From Methanobrevibacter gottschalkii DSM 11977 (GTDB lineage Archaea; Methanobacteriota; Methanobacteria; Methanobacteriales; Methanobacteriaceae), in contig NZ_RKRG01000003.1 in NCBI RefSeq assembly GCF_003814835.1, positions 124,001 to 188,000 of the forward strand: a stretch of 64,000 nucleotides of DNA. Direction: 5' to 3'. Below are positions 1-9,704 of the stretch, piece by piece. The translations under genes and the position numbers were made by a program. Within the stretch, counting starts at the first letter, position 1. The number at the start of each line of letters is the position of its first letter. Under the pieces are notes generated by a model. It was not told the DNA's origin, made no database searches, and worked only from the letters and a program-made list of their open reading frames with translations.

Positions 1-1
1 A

Positions 2-925
2 CCCCTCGCTACATCTGAAGGAGCACTTGTAGCTTCTATTAATAGGGGTGCATCAACTATTACTGCGTCTGGTGGTGCAAATGTAAGAATAACCTCAGAT
101 ATTATGACTCGTGCACCAGTAATTAAGTGTGAAGGTGTGGGTGATGCATTAAAAATTAAACAATGGTTTATTGATAATTTTGATGAATTAAAATCTATTG
201 CGGAAAGCACAACTTCTCATGGTAAATTAATCAAAATTGATCCTATTTTAATAGTTGGAAGTTATGTTTATCCAAGATTTGTTTTTTCAACTGGGGACAG
301 TATGGGAATGAATATGGTAACAATAGCTTCTGAAAAAATTTTAGATAAACTGGCACAAGATACTAGTGCAGTTCATGTGGCATTAAGTGGTAATGTTTGT
401 GTTGATAAGAAACCTGCTGCGATAAACATTGTTGAAGGAAGAGGAAAAAGTGTTATAGCAGATATATTGGTGCCAAAAGATATAGTGTTAAAAAAGCTTA
501 AAACAACTGCTGAAGCAATTGTTGAAGTGAACATGGCTAAAAATTTAATTGGTTCGGCAGCAGCTGGAAGTATGGGATTTAATGCACATTATGCAAACAT
601 GGTTGCAGCAATATTTTTGGCAACTGGTCAGGATCCTGCTCATGTTGCTGAAGGTTCATTAGGTATTACAACAGCAGAAGATAGGGATGGAGATTTATAT
701 TTTTCTGTTAATCTGCCGGATTTGCCAGTAGCTACTGTTGGTGGAGGAACAAGTCTTGAAGTTGCTCATGAGGGATTGGAGATTCTTGGTGTTGCAGGTT
801 CTGATAAAGCACGTGAATTTGCAGAGATTGTTGCATGTACTGTACTTGCAGGTGAATTATCTCTTGTTGGAGCATTAGCTGCAGGACACCTTGCAAGAGC
901 TCATCAGGAACTTGGAAGAGGATAA
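2..925 (+). CDS. hmgA: HMG-CoA reductase, 5' end outside window
   Basis: Reduces HMG-CoA to mevalonate with NADPH, the committed step of isoprenoid and archaeal ether-lipid synthesis in the cytosol. The reading frame is open from base 2, so the gene starts upstream; the first in-window ATG (104) is internal. Class I signatures are visible in order: PLATSEGALVAS at the left edge (catalytic Glu), SGNVCVDKKPAA (catalytic Lys), GQDPAHVAEGS (catalytic Asp) and a C-terminal GHLARAH (catalytic His). All four catalytic positions of the family are therefore present in the visible part. The stop is followed after one base by the ATG of the next small gene, suggesting co-transcription. Confidence 0.96.
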   Translation, partial: PLATSEGALVASINRGASTITASGGANVRITSDIMTRAPVIKCEGVGDALKIKQWFIDNFDELKSIAESTTSHGKLIKIDPILIVGSYVYPRFVFSTGDSMGMNMVTIASEKILDKLAQDTSAVHVALSGNVCVDKKPAAINIVEGRGKSVIADILVPKDIVLKKLKTTAEAIVEVNMAKNLIGSAAAGSMGFNAHYANMVAAIFLATGQDPAHVAEGSLGITTAEDRDGDLYFSVNLPDLPVATVGGGTSLEVAHEGLEILGVAGSDKAREFAEIVACTVLAGELSLVGALAAGHLARAHQELGRG

Positions 926-926
926 T

Positions 927-1133
927 ATGGATGATTTTCTTGATGAATTATATCCGGAAATCACTCTTGAAACTGAGGATATTGTAATGACAATATCATT
1001 AAAAAAAGATTATTCTCAGACTAAAGATGTTAATGTGAGAAAAAAGGAATTTATAAAGGATTTAAATGATTTTATAAAAGAATTTGAAGAGACTTCGGAA
1101 TCATTGGAGTTTATGAGATATTTTGATGATTAG
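927..1133 (+). CDS. Small acidic hypothetical protein (68 aa)
   Basis: I do not recognise this family. It encodes a short, charged, probably helical cytosolic protein with an acidic start (MDDFLDELYPE) and end, and no signal peptide or cysteines. I chose ATG 927, one base after the hmgA stop, over an upstream start at 891 that lies inside hmgA; a GGAAGAGG ribosome site sits just before it. Tight coupling suggests it is translated with hmgA. Its stop overlaps by four bases the stop of the convergent DUF116 gene. Function unknown. Confidence 0.7.
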   Translation: MDDFLDELYPEITLETEDIVMTISLKKDYSQTKDVNVRKKEFIKDLNDFIKEFEETSESLEFMRYFDD

Positions 1134-1768
1134 TATTTTGAGTCTAATTTTTCGAATATTTTCTTAATATTTACTTTTGTTTCAAAACAACCTGTTTTTT
1201 CAAGCAAAACTCCTTGAGGGCAAAAATCAGATAATAACATCATCATCTGGTTCAAATCTTCATGACAAGCCACTCCAAGCACGGCTTTGAACTTGTTTTC
1301 TTTAACTATTTTTTTAACAAAACTGGATCCTGGAACAATATACATTTTATATCCCATTGGTTCGGCTTTTTTCTTAACGACACCAATTGAACATAATCCG
1401 CATTCAGTACAGTTTAATCCTTCTTTTTGGAGTGTTGCAGGACAATTTTTATGTCTTAAACAGTGGGGTAGGAATATTAATGTTTTTTCAGAGGGTATTG
1501 ATCTAAATTTTTCTTTGTTCAATTCATCTCTTACTTTAATTGAGATATCATCAATCAAGTATTCATCAAGTTTTAAAAAGTTTGCTATTGATTTGAACGG
1601 GAAGTATAGGGAATCAACAACAAATAAAATAAATCTTGGAAATTTAATTTCATTTTTCCTAGCTATTAAAACTCCTAAAACTAATATGACAATGAATAAT
1701 ATTATAATGAGGATTGCTAAAAAAACTACAAGCTGTCCTAAGAATGTATAGAATGAATCAAAAATCAT
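1130..1768 (-). CDS. DUF116 family membrane-anchored cysteine-rich protein
   Basis: A 212-residue protein with one N-terminal transmembrane segment (about residues 11-36), a basic stretch, then a cytosolic domain rich in cysteines: C103, C109, C120, C123, C126, C168, C183 and C194. The CPATLQKEGLNCTECGLC region and GVACHEDL are typical of DUF116, a family widespread in methanogens and anaerobic bacteria with no established function. The cysteines suggest metal or Fe-S binding, which is inference. ATG 1768 is preceded by TTAGGTTAAA. It is probably co-transcribed with the gene ending at 1777. Confidence 0.85.
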   Translation of the reverse strand: MIFDSFYTFLGQLVVFLAILIIILFIVILVLGVLIARKNEIKFPRFILFVVDSLYFPFKSIANFLKLDEYLIDDISIKVRDELNKEKFRSIPSEKTLIFLPHCLRHKNCPATLQKEGLNCTECGLCSIGVVKKKAEPMGYKMYIVPGSSFVKKIVKENKFKAVLGVACHEDLNQMMMLLSDFCPQGVLLEKTGCFETKVNIKKIFEKLDSKY

Positions 1769-1776
1769 ATTTTAAC

Positions 1777-2229
1777 CTAAAATTTTTCGATTGTAAAATT
1801 ATCAAATTCTTTATTTAATTTGATCCCAGTTGGGGTTTTTATTATTTTAAGTCCAGATAAACTGTCACATGAACATAAAACATTTTGTTCAGGATGGGTT
1901 CCGGGGATAATATTACAATTTAGGTTAACTTCATCACCAATTGATATAACAGTTTCTAAACGTTTAGTTGAAGGATGGTCTTTGTTTAAAATGATAAGTG
2001 GTGAAGATTCTTCACGACTGAGATAAGCCTGTGAGCGAATTGTTCTTTTATCTTTTTTAAAGTTAGACACAGCAATAATATCATCAGATTCTAAAAATTG
2101 AACTATTTCCTGGTTATCATGTGTTGCAATAAATAACATTTTATTATCATGTGCTACTTTAACAATACCCACTATTCCAGTTTCTCCTTCAAGAAATAGT
2201 ATTTCATTATTTTTAAAATCAATATTCAT
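1777..2229 (-). CDS. Hypothetical protein, about 150 aa
   Basis: Not recognised. The sequence alternates short beta-like and loop segments (FLEGETGIVGIVKVAHDNK, IGDEVNLNCNI) with a CSC pair near residue 120, and has no signal peptide or membrane segment; it looks like a small soluble beta-rich protein. I place the start at ATG 2229, with GTGAT five bases upstream, rather than GTG 2238, which is part of that ribosome site. It lies eight bases upstream of the DUF116 gene on the same strand and downstream of a small zinc-ribbon gene, so the three may form one transcription unit. Confidence 0.75.
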   Translation of the reverse strand: MNIDFKNNEILFLEGETGIVGIVKVAHDNKMLFIATHDNQEIVQFLESDDIIAVSNFKKDKRTIRSQAYLSREESSPLIILNKDHPSTKRLETVISIGDEVNLNCNIIPGTHPEQNVLCSCDSLSGLKIIKTPTGIKLNKEFDNFTIEKF

Positions 2230-2251
2230 AGATATCACTAAAAAATAAAAA

Positions 2252-2275
2252 GTAGAGTAAATAAGTTTACTCTAC
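2252..2275 (-). terminator. Hairpin overlapping stop codon of the zinc-ribbon gene
   Basis: Perfect 10-bp inverted repeat (GTAGAGTAAA and TTTACTCTAC) with a 4-nt loop. Read on the minus strand it contains the TAA stop of the 51-aa gene and is followed by TTTTTATTTTTT. It is a plausible terminator or transcript-end stabiliser between this gene and the 1777-2229 gene. Confidence 0.6.
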
Positions 2276-2422
2276 AAGTTCAACATTTTCACTTTGGCAT
2301 GATGGACAAACTACTTTTTTTCCAAGGCCTTTAAATGAATTTCCACAGTCTTTACAAAAGTATTTTTTTGTTTTTAATTTTTTTATATCAATATCGGCCA
2401 TTGGCCCTCCACCGGAACACAT
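2267..2422 (-). CDS. Small zinc-ribbon protein (51 aa)
   Basis: A 51-residue protein starting MCSGGGPMADIDIKK and holding two CxxC knuckles (YFCKDCGNSF and VVCPSCQS) spaced as in a rubredoxin-like zinc ribbon. ATG 2422 is preceded by AGGTGATTTTTA, an excellent archaeal ribosome site. The CSGGG start plus one ribbon resembles small conserved zinc-finger proteins of methanogens without known partners. Nucleic-acid or protein binding is a guess from fold. The stop codon is inside a strong hairpin. Confidence 0.8.
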   Translation of the reverse strand: MCSGGGPMADIDIKKLKTKKYFCKDCGNSFKGLGKKVVCPSCQSENVELVE

Positions 2423-2467
2423 TAAAAATCACCTAATATTATCTATATATTATTATTATATATTATA

Positions 2468-3484
2468 TTAATGATTCATTACTCTTTTAATATTATTAAT
2501 TTTTTCAAGTATATCTTGTTCATGATTCAGGTCATATTGTAATTCATAAAAATATAATGCTTGATGTAATGCTTGTTTTTCATCATATTTATCTGATAAC
2601 TCTTCTAATGTTTTTAAAATAAATGGATTCACATCAATCTGAATTTTTTTATCTTTTAAAGTGTTTAAACATTCTTCTAACTCCAATTCAATATTGGTTC
2701 CTTTTGATTTTATATACTGAAGTTTGCTGTATACAATCGGATTTAATTCGTATTTCATACTATAATTATATAATGCGGCGGCCATCTCGAAATTCATTTC
2801 TTCCATATAAAACTGACCTAAGTTCCTATAGCATCTTGCAAGATCCTGCGGGTAATATGCATATTCAAGTGCTTGTATTGTGTACATGTAAAATTTATTA
2901 AAATTAGGTGCTTTAGTCTTATAAATATCAGATAACTCTAACAGTATCCTTGAAGAAACTGGGTTAATTTTCAGTGCCTTTTTTAGATAAAATTCTGCTT
3001 CTTTTAGTTCATGTTTTTCTAAAAGGAGGAATCCATATACATAATACAAATCAAGTAGAGGATGGTTATTTGGTATGTATCTCATTTCTTTTTTAGCACC
3101 AATATATTTATTGAATATTTCTTCTTCCAATTGATTGGTGAAGAAGTGGTATTCATTTACTGCATCATCTTCAAACATTGGTTGGAAAGTTTTCATAAAT
3201 CCATTAAGCTTGTCTAGTGCATTATCATACTTTCCCATTTCAATCATTGGGTAAATCTCTTCTAAAATATCAATTACCGGAGTTTCATTTTCTGAAATTT
3301 CTATAAATTCTCTTTTTTCCTCATCACTTAAACAATCCCACATCATGCGTGAAATCTCTTTTGTAATTTCCAGGTTATATGGATGATCTTTATAGTTTTC
3401 TATTTGTGATGCCAGATATTTCCGATTTAAATCTTTATTTTCACCTAAATTTAATTTAATATTGTTTATTATTTTTTCGTACAT
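2468..3484 (-). CDS. TPR-repeat protein
   Basis: A 338-residue soluble, acidic, almost entirely helical protein. Tetratricopeptide-like pairs are visible from about residue 145 to 270 (LLDLYYVYGFLLLEKHELKEAEFYLKKALKINP, split here only for recognition, then a second copy around DLARCYRNLGQFYMEEMN). TPR proteins are scaffolds for protein complexes; nothing here identifies the partner. ATG 3484 follows AGGTGTTTTA. The gene is divergent from the thermosome gene with about 120 bp between them, so a shared regulatory region and a chaperone-related role are possible but unproven. Confidence 0.8.
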   Translation of the reverse strand: MYEKIINNIKLNLGENKDLNRKYLASQIENYKDHPYNLEITKEISRMMWDCLSDEEKREFIEISENETPVIDILEEIYPMIEMGKYDNALDKLNGFMKTFQPMFEDDAVNEYHFFTNQLEEEIFNKYIGAKKEMRYIPNNHPLLDLYYVYGFLLLEKHELKEAEFYLKKALKINPVSSRILLELSDIYKTKAPNFNKFYMYTIQALEYAYYPQDLARCYRNLGQFYMEEMNFEMAAALYNYSMKYELNPIVYSKLQYIKSKGTNIELELEECLNTLKDKKIQIDVNPFILKTLEELSDKYDEKQALHQALYFYELQYDLNHEQDILEKINNIKRVMNH

Positions 3485-3516
3485 TAAAACACCTAAAGTT
3501 AGTTTAATAAGTAATA

Positions 3517-3598
3517 TTTTTATATAACTTCTAATCCATATTAAATATGTATAAAAACTTAGTTTTATATTGTTTTATTAGAAAATTTTAAAGGTGAT
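3517..3598 (+). promoter_or_regulatory. Divergent promoter region, TPR gene / thermosome
   Basis: Two TATA-like stretches are visible: TTTTTATATAAC at 3517-3528 and TTTTATATTG at 3564-3573. AAGGTGAT at 3591-3598 is the thermosome ribosome site. The first box is well placed for a leader of about 60 nt before the thermosome ATG. No obvious heat-shock palindrome was seen. Confidence 0.45.
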
Positions 3599-3604
3599 TA
3601 AAAA

Positions 3605-5248
3605 ATGGCAAATCAACCAATTTTCATCCTTCCTGAAGGGACTGAAAGATATTCCAAAAGAGATGCTCTAAGAATGAATATCACTGCCGCTAAAGTTTTA
3701 GCAGGTATTGTAAGAACTACTTTAGGTCCTAAAGGTATGGATAAAATGTTAGTTAATTCATTAGGTGATGTAACTGTAACTAATGATGGTGCAACTATTA
3801 TGAGTGAAATGGATATTGCACAACCTGCAGCTAGAATGCTTGTGGAAACAGCTAAAAAACAAGAAGAAATTGTTGGTGATGGTACTACATCTGTTGTTGT
3901 AATTGCTGGTGAATTATTATCTAAAGCTGAAGAATTATTAGATGATGGAATTGCAACTTCTGTTGTTGTAAAAGGATTTAGAAATGCAACAGAAAAAGCC
4001 GTGGAACTTTTACAAGGTATTGCTATTGATGCTGATGATAAAGAAACTCTTAAAAAAGTGGCAGTTACTGCAATGAGTGGTAAAGGATCTGATTATGCTA
4101 AAGAACATTTAGCTGATCTTGTTGTTGAAGCTGCTTTAAGAATTGAAGAAGATGGAAAATCTGATATTGAGAATATTAATATTCAAAGAGTCTCCGGAGA
4201 TTCAGTTGAAGATTCTTTCTTGGCTGAAGGTATTGTAATTGATAAAGCACCCCTTTCTAAAGCTATGCCTAAAGATATTAAAAATGCAAAAATTGCTATC
4301 ATGAAATATCCTATTGAATTAAAAGATATTAACACTGATGCAAAAATTGATATTACTAGTCCTGATCAATTTGAAATGTTCTTAAAAAATGAAGAACAGA
4401 TGATTAGGGATTTAGTGGATAAAGTTGTTGATTCTGGAGCTAATGTATTATTCTGTCAGAAAGGTATTGATGATATGGCGGAACATTACTTGAAAAAAGC
4501 AGGAATCATGACTTTCAAAAGAGTTAAAAAATCAGATATGGAAAGAATTGCAAAAGCTACTGGCGCTAAATTAGTAACTGATATTGAAGATTTGTCTGAA
4601 GATAAATTAGGTTCTGCAGGTCACGTATATCTCGATAAATTATTTGATCATGAATTGACATTCATTGAAGAATGCGAAAACCCAAAAGCGTCTTCTATTG
4701 TTCTTAGAGGCAGTACCCGTTATGTAACCGAACAGATTTCAAGAGCTATTGATGATGCGTTAGGTGTAGTTGCCGCTACTATCGAAGAAGGTAAAGTCCT
4801 CATTGGTGGAGGAGCATGTGAAATTGATTTGGTAAAACAATTAAGGGATTATGGTGAAACAGTAAATGGAAGAGAACAATTAGCTATTTTAAAATATGCT
4901 GAAGCATTAGAAGTTATTCCTAGAACCTTAGTTGAAAATGCAGGTTTGGATACTATTAACTTGATTGCTGATTTAAAAGCTGCTCACGAGGAGTCTAATT
5001 TAATTGGTATTAATGTATTCACTGGTGAAGTTGTAGACATGAAAGAAGCTGGTGTTATTGAACCGTTAAGAGTGAAGATCCAGGCTTTACAGTCAGCTGG
5101 CGCTGCTAGTGAAATGATTTTACGTATTGATGATATGATTGCAGCAAGAAACGCACTTAACTCTACTGGACCTGACGAGTCTGGCAATGATGCTAGCGGT
5201 ATGCCTCCTATGCCTGGCATGGGTGGAGGAATGCCCCCAATGATGTAA
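3605..5248 (+). CDS. thsA: Thermosome subunit (group II chaperonin)
   Basis: ATP-driven double-ring chaperonin of the archaeal cytosol, related to eukaryotic CCT. The 547-residue length is normal. Visible signatures: [13 protein letters not shown] (38-50), NDGATIM (60-66), GDGTTSVVV (91-99, nucleotide site) and a C-terminal Gly/Met/Pro tail ending [10 protein letters not shown], which projects into the ring cavity in this family. Start ATG 3605 is preceded by AAGGTGAT. It stands alone, with its own promoter and a terminator hairpin on its stop codon. Whether it is alpha or beta cannot be told without the other paralogues. Confidence 0.97.
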   Translation: MANQPIFILPEGTERYSKRDALRMNITAAKVLAGIVRTTLGPKGMDKMLVNSLGDVTVTNDGATIMSEMDIAQPAARMLVETAKKQEEIVGDGTTSVVVIAGELLSKAEELLDDGIATSVVVKGFRNATEKAVELLQGIAIDADDKETLKKVAVTAMSGKGSDYAKEHLADLVVEAALRIEEDGKSDIENINIQRVSGDSVEDSFLAEGIVIDKAPLSKAMPKDIKNAKIAIMKYPIELKDINTDAKIDITSPDQFEMFLKNEEQMIRDLVDKVVDSGANVLFCQKGIDDMAEHYLKKAGIMTFKRVKKSDMERIAKATGAKLVTDIEDLSEDKLGSAGHVYLDKLFDHELTFIEECENPKASSIVLRGSTRYVTEQISRAIDDALGVVAATIEEGKVLIGGGACEIDLVKQLRDYGETVNGREQLAILKYAEALEVIPRTLVENAGLDTINLIADLKAAHEESNLIGINVFTGEVVDMKEAGVIEPLRVKIQALQSAGAASEMILRIDDMIAARNALNSTGPDESGNDASGMPPMPGMGGGMPPMM

Positions 5249-5283
5249 AATTAATTTTACATTTTTTTATTTTTCTTTTTTTA
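5244..5283 (+). terminator. Thermosome terminator
   Basis: The palindrome TGTAAAATTAATTTTACA (5244-5261) includes the TAA stop (5246-5248) and runs straight into a long T-rich tract. This looks like an intrinsic terminator; archaeal termination needs mainly the T tract. Confidence 0.65.
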
Positions 5284-5765
5284 CAATAAATTTCAAATAA
5301 TTTTATGCATGTTTTATACATAATTTGTAGTTAATTTCGGGCTTTATTTTGTTTTTTTGACATTCTGATCTTTTTTTATTTATATGGCCTTATTTTTTAA
5401 TATTCTCTATTAAATTTATTGTTTTTTATTTTAACTTTAATTAAATCAATGATTTTATATTATATAAGTTCTAATTATATGTTATTTTATACAATAAGCA
5501 TTAAGATTGATGTTTATAAATTGATATTGTTTATTATCTTGAAATATTCTTTCATATCTTTTAATCGTTTTATAACTTAATTCAAGTATATTTTTACTTA
5601 ATATTCAATTTTCATAATATTTTAATCTTATTTTTAAAAATTAAACTCATTTAAGTTGATTTAGGAAATAAAAAGGTTTATATAAGATATTTGCATATAC
5701 ATATTGTTGAAGTGAGACAATAGTCTCATGGATGACTTTAAAAATTGTTATGGAGGTAAAATATT
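5284..5765 (+). promoter_or_regulatory. Promoter and leader of the 5766 wall-enzyme gene
   Basis: Of this gene-free stretch, 5284-5670 is featureless AT-rich sequence with no supported ORF or RNA. The functional part is at the right end. GGTTTATATAAG (5675-5686) is a strong TATA box predicting a start near 5708. It is followed by an inverted repeat TGAGAC-AATA-GTCTCA (5713-5728) inside the leader, and GGAGGT (5752-5757) as ribosome site. The inverted repeat just past the predicted transcription start is well placed for a repressor. Confidence 0.65.
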
Positions 5766-8700
5766 TTGAACAAACAATTATTACTCACTTTTCTTTTTGT
5801 ACTTGCAGTGATATTATCTGTTAGTGCAATTTCAGCTAGTGATGTAAATGTTACAGATTCTTACACAACAAGTGTAGCGGATGGCGCATCAAATGTCTCA
5901 GTTCCTATTGAAAATTCTGATGATTCATCAGTACTTTCTCTATCAAGCGAATCAGATGTTGGCAATGTATCATCTAAGAATTCTGAATCTGTAAAATCAA
6001 ATACTTTATCAACTAACTCGGATACTAACTCTTTAAGTAATAGGGGAAATGATGTTTTAGAAGTGAATAATACCGCTTCTCCAACTATTAATGCATCTGA
6101 AACTATTGCTTCAAAAGATATTACTAAGTATTATAAAGGAAGCACAGGTTATACTGCTAAATTTTTAGATATGCATGGTAATCCATTAAACGGGTCAGAT
6201 GTTAAAATTACTGTTAATGGTGTTACTTATACTAAAAAAACTAATAGTGTAGGTGTTGCTTCTTTAGCGATTAATCTTAAACCCGGAACTTACAAAATAG
6301 TTTCAGAAAATCTCATTACAGGTTATAAATTAACCAATACTATTAAAGTATTGTCAACCATTAATGCAAATGACGTTACTAAAGTTTATACTGACGGAAA
6401 GAAGTTTTATGCAACCTTTTTGAAAAGTAATGGTAAAGCTTTAGCTAATGCATATATCAAGTTTAAGATTAATGGAAAAACATACTCTAAGAAAACTAAT
6501 AGCAAGGGTGTTGCTAGTCTATCAATGACTAACCTTAAAAAAGGTACTTATAAAATGGTCTCTTATAATAAGGATGGTCTAACTAAAACTAATACTGTTA
6601 AAGTTGTTTCTAAGACTAGTTCAAAGCTTAATACCAATGCCTATACTTTCCTTAAAAGCGATAGTAAAAATATTAAAGTTACTTTACTTAACGGTTTAGG
6701 ATATGCACCAGGTTCAGGTAAAATAATCAAGTTCACCGTAAATGGTAAAACTTATTCTGCTAAAACCAACAGTAAAGGTGTAGCTTCACTTAAATTACCT
6801 TATTTAAAAGCAGGTACTTATACAGTAAAATACAAGTTTTCTGGAAATACATTTTATACTGCATCTAGTGCATCTAATAAATTATATATTCTTCCAAGTA
6901 AAACTGCTACTTTCACTGTGAAAAGCACAACAACTTTTGGTAAAGGTGCTAATACTCCTTTCAAGGTTGCTTTAACTTCAGGTAGTGTTCCTTTAGTAAA
7001 AAAAACTATTACTTTAACTGTAAATGGAAAGTCATATGATAAAACTACTGATAGTAATGGAATCGTTTCAATACCTATTGATTTACAAAATGGCAAATAT
7101 ACAGTAACCTATAAATTCAATGGTGATTCTAAAGTAAATGCTAAAACCGGATCTTCTTCAATTATAGTTAAGGAAAGAACTTCCACTAAAGTTACTTGGA
7201 AAAGTGGAACATCTTTCTATCAGGGTGCTCAGTCTTATAAAGTTTTATTGCAGGATTCTAATGGTAAAGCTTTAGCAAGTAAAGTTGTTAAATTAACTGT
7301 AAATGGTAAGACTTATTCAGCAACAACTTCATCAAATGGATATGCTACATTTAATGTAAATTTAGCTCCTGGAAATTACTCAATTTCACTAAAATATCCT
7401 GGAGATAATTCTTATGCTCCAAGCAATGGAAATGTAAAAGTCAGTGTTGAGAAAAAAGAAAATACAGGATATGGGTATTGGGTTTATGGTGAAGACATGA
7501 GCAATGTTGACCTTAAATCATTAGCTTCCAAAGGAACTAGCGATTTATTCTTAAACTTTAAAGCAATTGAGCTTCATGGTCAATCTAAAGTTGAATCATG
7601 GATTGCTAGCGCTAATAAGTTAGGAATGAGAGTTCATATTTGGATGCAAATATTCTATGAAGGTGGAAAATGGGTCAATCCTGTTAAAAATGGAAAACCA
7701 TATGAGGCATTTTTTGAGAAAAAAATAACTGAAGCTCAAGGATATGCAAAAATCAAAGGTGTGGCAGGTATACACTTTGATTATTTAAGATATTCAGGTA
7801 ATGGTGAAAGTGCTGCTCATAAAACTCCTGGTGGTGCTGCAGCAATAAGTCAATTCGTTGAGGATGCTACTGAAGCTATTCATAATATTGATTCTAATAT
7901 TATCGTTTCAGCTGCATTGATGCCTGAAACTACCAGTATTTTAAAATACTATGGTCAGGATTACTCGGTAATTAGTAAATACTTAGATGTAGTTATTCCA
8001 ATGATTTATAAAGGAAATTATGGTAAAACTTCAGCTTGGATTACTACAACTACAAAATGGTTTGTAGATAATTCTAATGGTGCTCAAGTATGGGCAGGCT
8101 TACAGGGATATAAATCTGATAGTAATGTTACTAAATTGTCTGCTTCCACAATCAAAACTGATGCACAGGCTGCATTAGATGGTAAAGCTCCAGGTGTAAT
8201 TATATTTAGATGGGGTGTAACTAACTTTGTAGATTTCAGTTCATTATCTGACAAATCCACATCCCCAAGTACTACTGGATCCGTAACTATTGCAGATATA
8301 ATTGCAGCAGCAAATAATTTGAAAAATGTTATTAATTCAAAGAATACAATCCCTGCAACAGTTAGCGTTGGTGGGTCAAGTTATTCAACTGCTCAGTTTT
8401 TATACATGATGACCGAAGCTGTTAAGAAGATTAATGGTGGTAAAACTTCATCACAAATATTGCCTATATCTGTTGGAGTTCCAACAAATCCATCTGGTTC
8501 ATTTAAATCAGGTAATATCGCATCCAGCGAATATGTGAATATGGCAATCAGTATTAATAGTTTCATTATGGAAAATGGTAGAGCTCCGAATTTCGCTTCA
8601 TCATCTTCATTAGGCACTATTGATTATGATTCTTTAGTTGAAATGTTTGCTGATATTTTAACAGACTATAAAGATAATAATAAATTGCCAACTTCTGTAA

Positions 8701-9704
8701 AAGTGGACAATGGTACAAAATCCGAAGTCATAACTGCCAAAACAATATCCATCAAGGATATCGTTACTGGTGCGACTAATTTGAAAAAATATTATAATGA
8801 TTATAAGAAGTTGCCTTCCACTGTTACTGCAGGTAAAATTACATTCAAATTATCTGAATTTGTTTACTTGATGAGTAAAGCTATTAATCAAATCGGAAAA
8901 TCTAATACAAAGGCAATTACTATAATCACTGGTATAGGTAATCCAACAAATCCTTCTGGAGATAATATTAATTCAAAATATTTATCAAAATCAGAGTATC
9001 TTAAAGTTGCATTAAATGTGACTAATTATATAAATAAAAATAAAGTAGCTCCTAATTATGTTTCATCCAGTCTTGGTAAAATTATCTACTCTGAATATGT
9101 CGATGCATTTTCACGTATCCTGGCATTTTATGGTAATGAAAATCGTTTACCAAATACAGTAACTATTAGTTATTCATCAGGATCCGGATCAAATTCTGGA
9201 ACTGGTGCAACTGGAACTGGTTTAAATGAAGCACTTAAAAATGGTACTGAGTTGTCACAATATCTTAAAGCTACTAAAAATTGTCAGGTAGACAATTCTA
9301 AGATTAAAGATATTGTTAACAAAGTGACTAAAGGTTTAACATCTGTTAAAGATAAAGCTACTGCAATTTATAATTATGTAAGAGACAATTTGGATTATAG
9401 TTTCTATTACAATACTAAATATGGTGCTGTAGGTGCTTTAAATGCTAAAAAAGGAAATTGTGTCGATCATTCACACTTGTTAGTCGCCATGTTTAGAACT
9501 GCTGATATTCATGCCAGGTATGTTCACGGTAAATGTACATTTTCCAGTGGAAGTACTTATGGTCACGTATGGGTTCAGGTGTTAGTTGATAAGAAATGGA
9601 CAGTTGCAGATGCAACAAGTTCAAGAAATTCTCTTGGAAAAGTAGCAAATTGGAATACTAATAAATTTTCATTTAATAATTATTATTCTGAACTTGGTTT
9701 CTAA
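5766..9704 (+). CDS. Secreted pseudomurein-targeted multidomain protein: Ig repeats, TIM-barrel glycosidase-like, PMBR, transglutaminase-like peptidase
   Basis: A 1312-residue exported protein. Signal peptide 1-25; Ser/Asn-rich linker to about 110; five Ig-like repeats (about 115-560) with the VNGKTYSxKTNSxGVASL pattern; a TIM-barrel domain (about 568-830) with GIHFDYLRYSG and VVIPMIYKGNYG, resembling GHL10/COG1649-type putative glycosidases; four pseudomurein-binding repeats (about 840-1140); and a C-terminal transglutaminase/C71-like domain (1168-1312) with Cys1232 (KKGNCVDHS), His1267 (YGHVWVQV) and Asp1282 (VADATS). PMBR plus Cys-His-Asp peptidase is the layout of pseudomurein endoisopeptidases. 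It probably remodels or binds the cell wall. TTG start, strong GGAGGT. Substrate of the barrel is unknown. Confidence 0.88.
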   Translation: MNKQLLLTFLFVLAVILSVSAISASDVNVTDSYTTSVADGASNVSVPIENSDDSSVLSLSSESDVGNVSSKNSESVKSNTLSTNSDTNSLSNRGNDVLEVNNTASPTINASETIASKDITKYYKGSTGYTAKFLDMHGNPLNGSDVKITVNGVTYTKKTNSVGVASLAINLKPGTYKIVSENLITGYKLTNTIKVLSTINANDVTKVYTDGKKFYATFLKSNGKALANAYIKFKINGKTYSKKTNSKGVASLSMTNLKKGTYKMVSYNKDGLTKTNTVKVVSKTSSKLNTNAYTFLKSDSKNIKVTLLNGLGYAPGSGKIIKFTVNGKTYSAKTNSKGVASLKLPYLKAGTYTVKYKFSGNTFYTASSASNKLYILPSKTATFTVKSTTTFGKGANTPFKVALTSGSVPLVKKTITLTVNGKSYDKTTDSNGIVSIPIDLQNGKYTVTYKFNGDSKVNAKTGSSSIIVKERTSTKVTWKSGTSFYQGAQSYKVLLQDSNGKALASKVVKLTVNGKTYSATTSSNGYATFNVNLAPGNYSISLKYPGDNSYAPSNGNVKVSVEKKENTGYGYWVYGEDMSNVDLKSLASKGTSDLFLNFKAIELHGQSKVESWIASANKLGMRVHIWMQIFYEGGKWVNPVKNGKPYEAFFEKKITEAQGYAKIKGVAGIHFDYLRYSGNGESAAHKTPGGAAAISQFVEDATEAIHNIDSNIIVSAALMPETTSILKYYGQDYSVISKYLDVVIPMIYKGNYGKTSAWITTTTKWFVDNSNGAQVWAGLQGYKSDSNVTKLSASTIKTDAQAALDGKAPGVIIFRWGVTNFVDFSSLSDKSTSPSTTGSVTIADIIAAANNLKNVINSKNTIPATVSVGGSSYSTAQFLYMMTEAVKKINGGKTSSQILPISVGVPTNPSGSFKSGNIASSEYVNMAISINSFIMENGRAPNFASSSSLGTIDYDSLVEMFADILTDYKDNNKLPTSVKVDNGTKSEVITAKTISIKDIVTGATNLKKYYNDYKKLPSTVTAGKITFKLSEFVYLMSKAINQIGKSNTKAITIITGIGNPTNPSGDNINSKYLSKSEYLKVALNVTNYINKNKVAPNYVSSSLGKIIYSEYVDAFSRILAFYGNENRLPNTVTISYSSGSGSNSGTGATGTGLNEALKNGTELSQYLKATKNCQVDNSKIKDIVNKVTKGLTSVKDKATAIYNYVRDNLDYSFYYNTKYGAVGALNAKKGNCVDHSHLLVAMFRTADIHARYVHGKCTFSSGSTYGHVWVQVLVDKKWTVADATSSRNSLGKVANWNTNKFSFNNYYSELGF

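Noticed and set aside
1240-1260. tRNA T-loop-like GGTTCAAATC
   Set aside because: It is inside the DUF116 gene and no cloverleaf can be drawn; no tRNA gene was found in the window.
1287-1751. 154-codon open frame on the plus strand
   Set aside because: It is opposite the DUF116 gene, which has family motifs; low-complexity shadow with no ribosome site.
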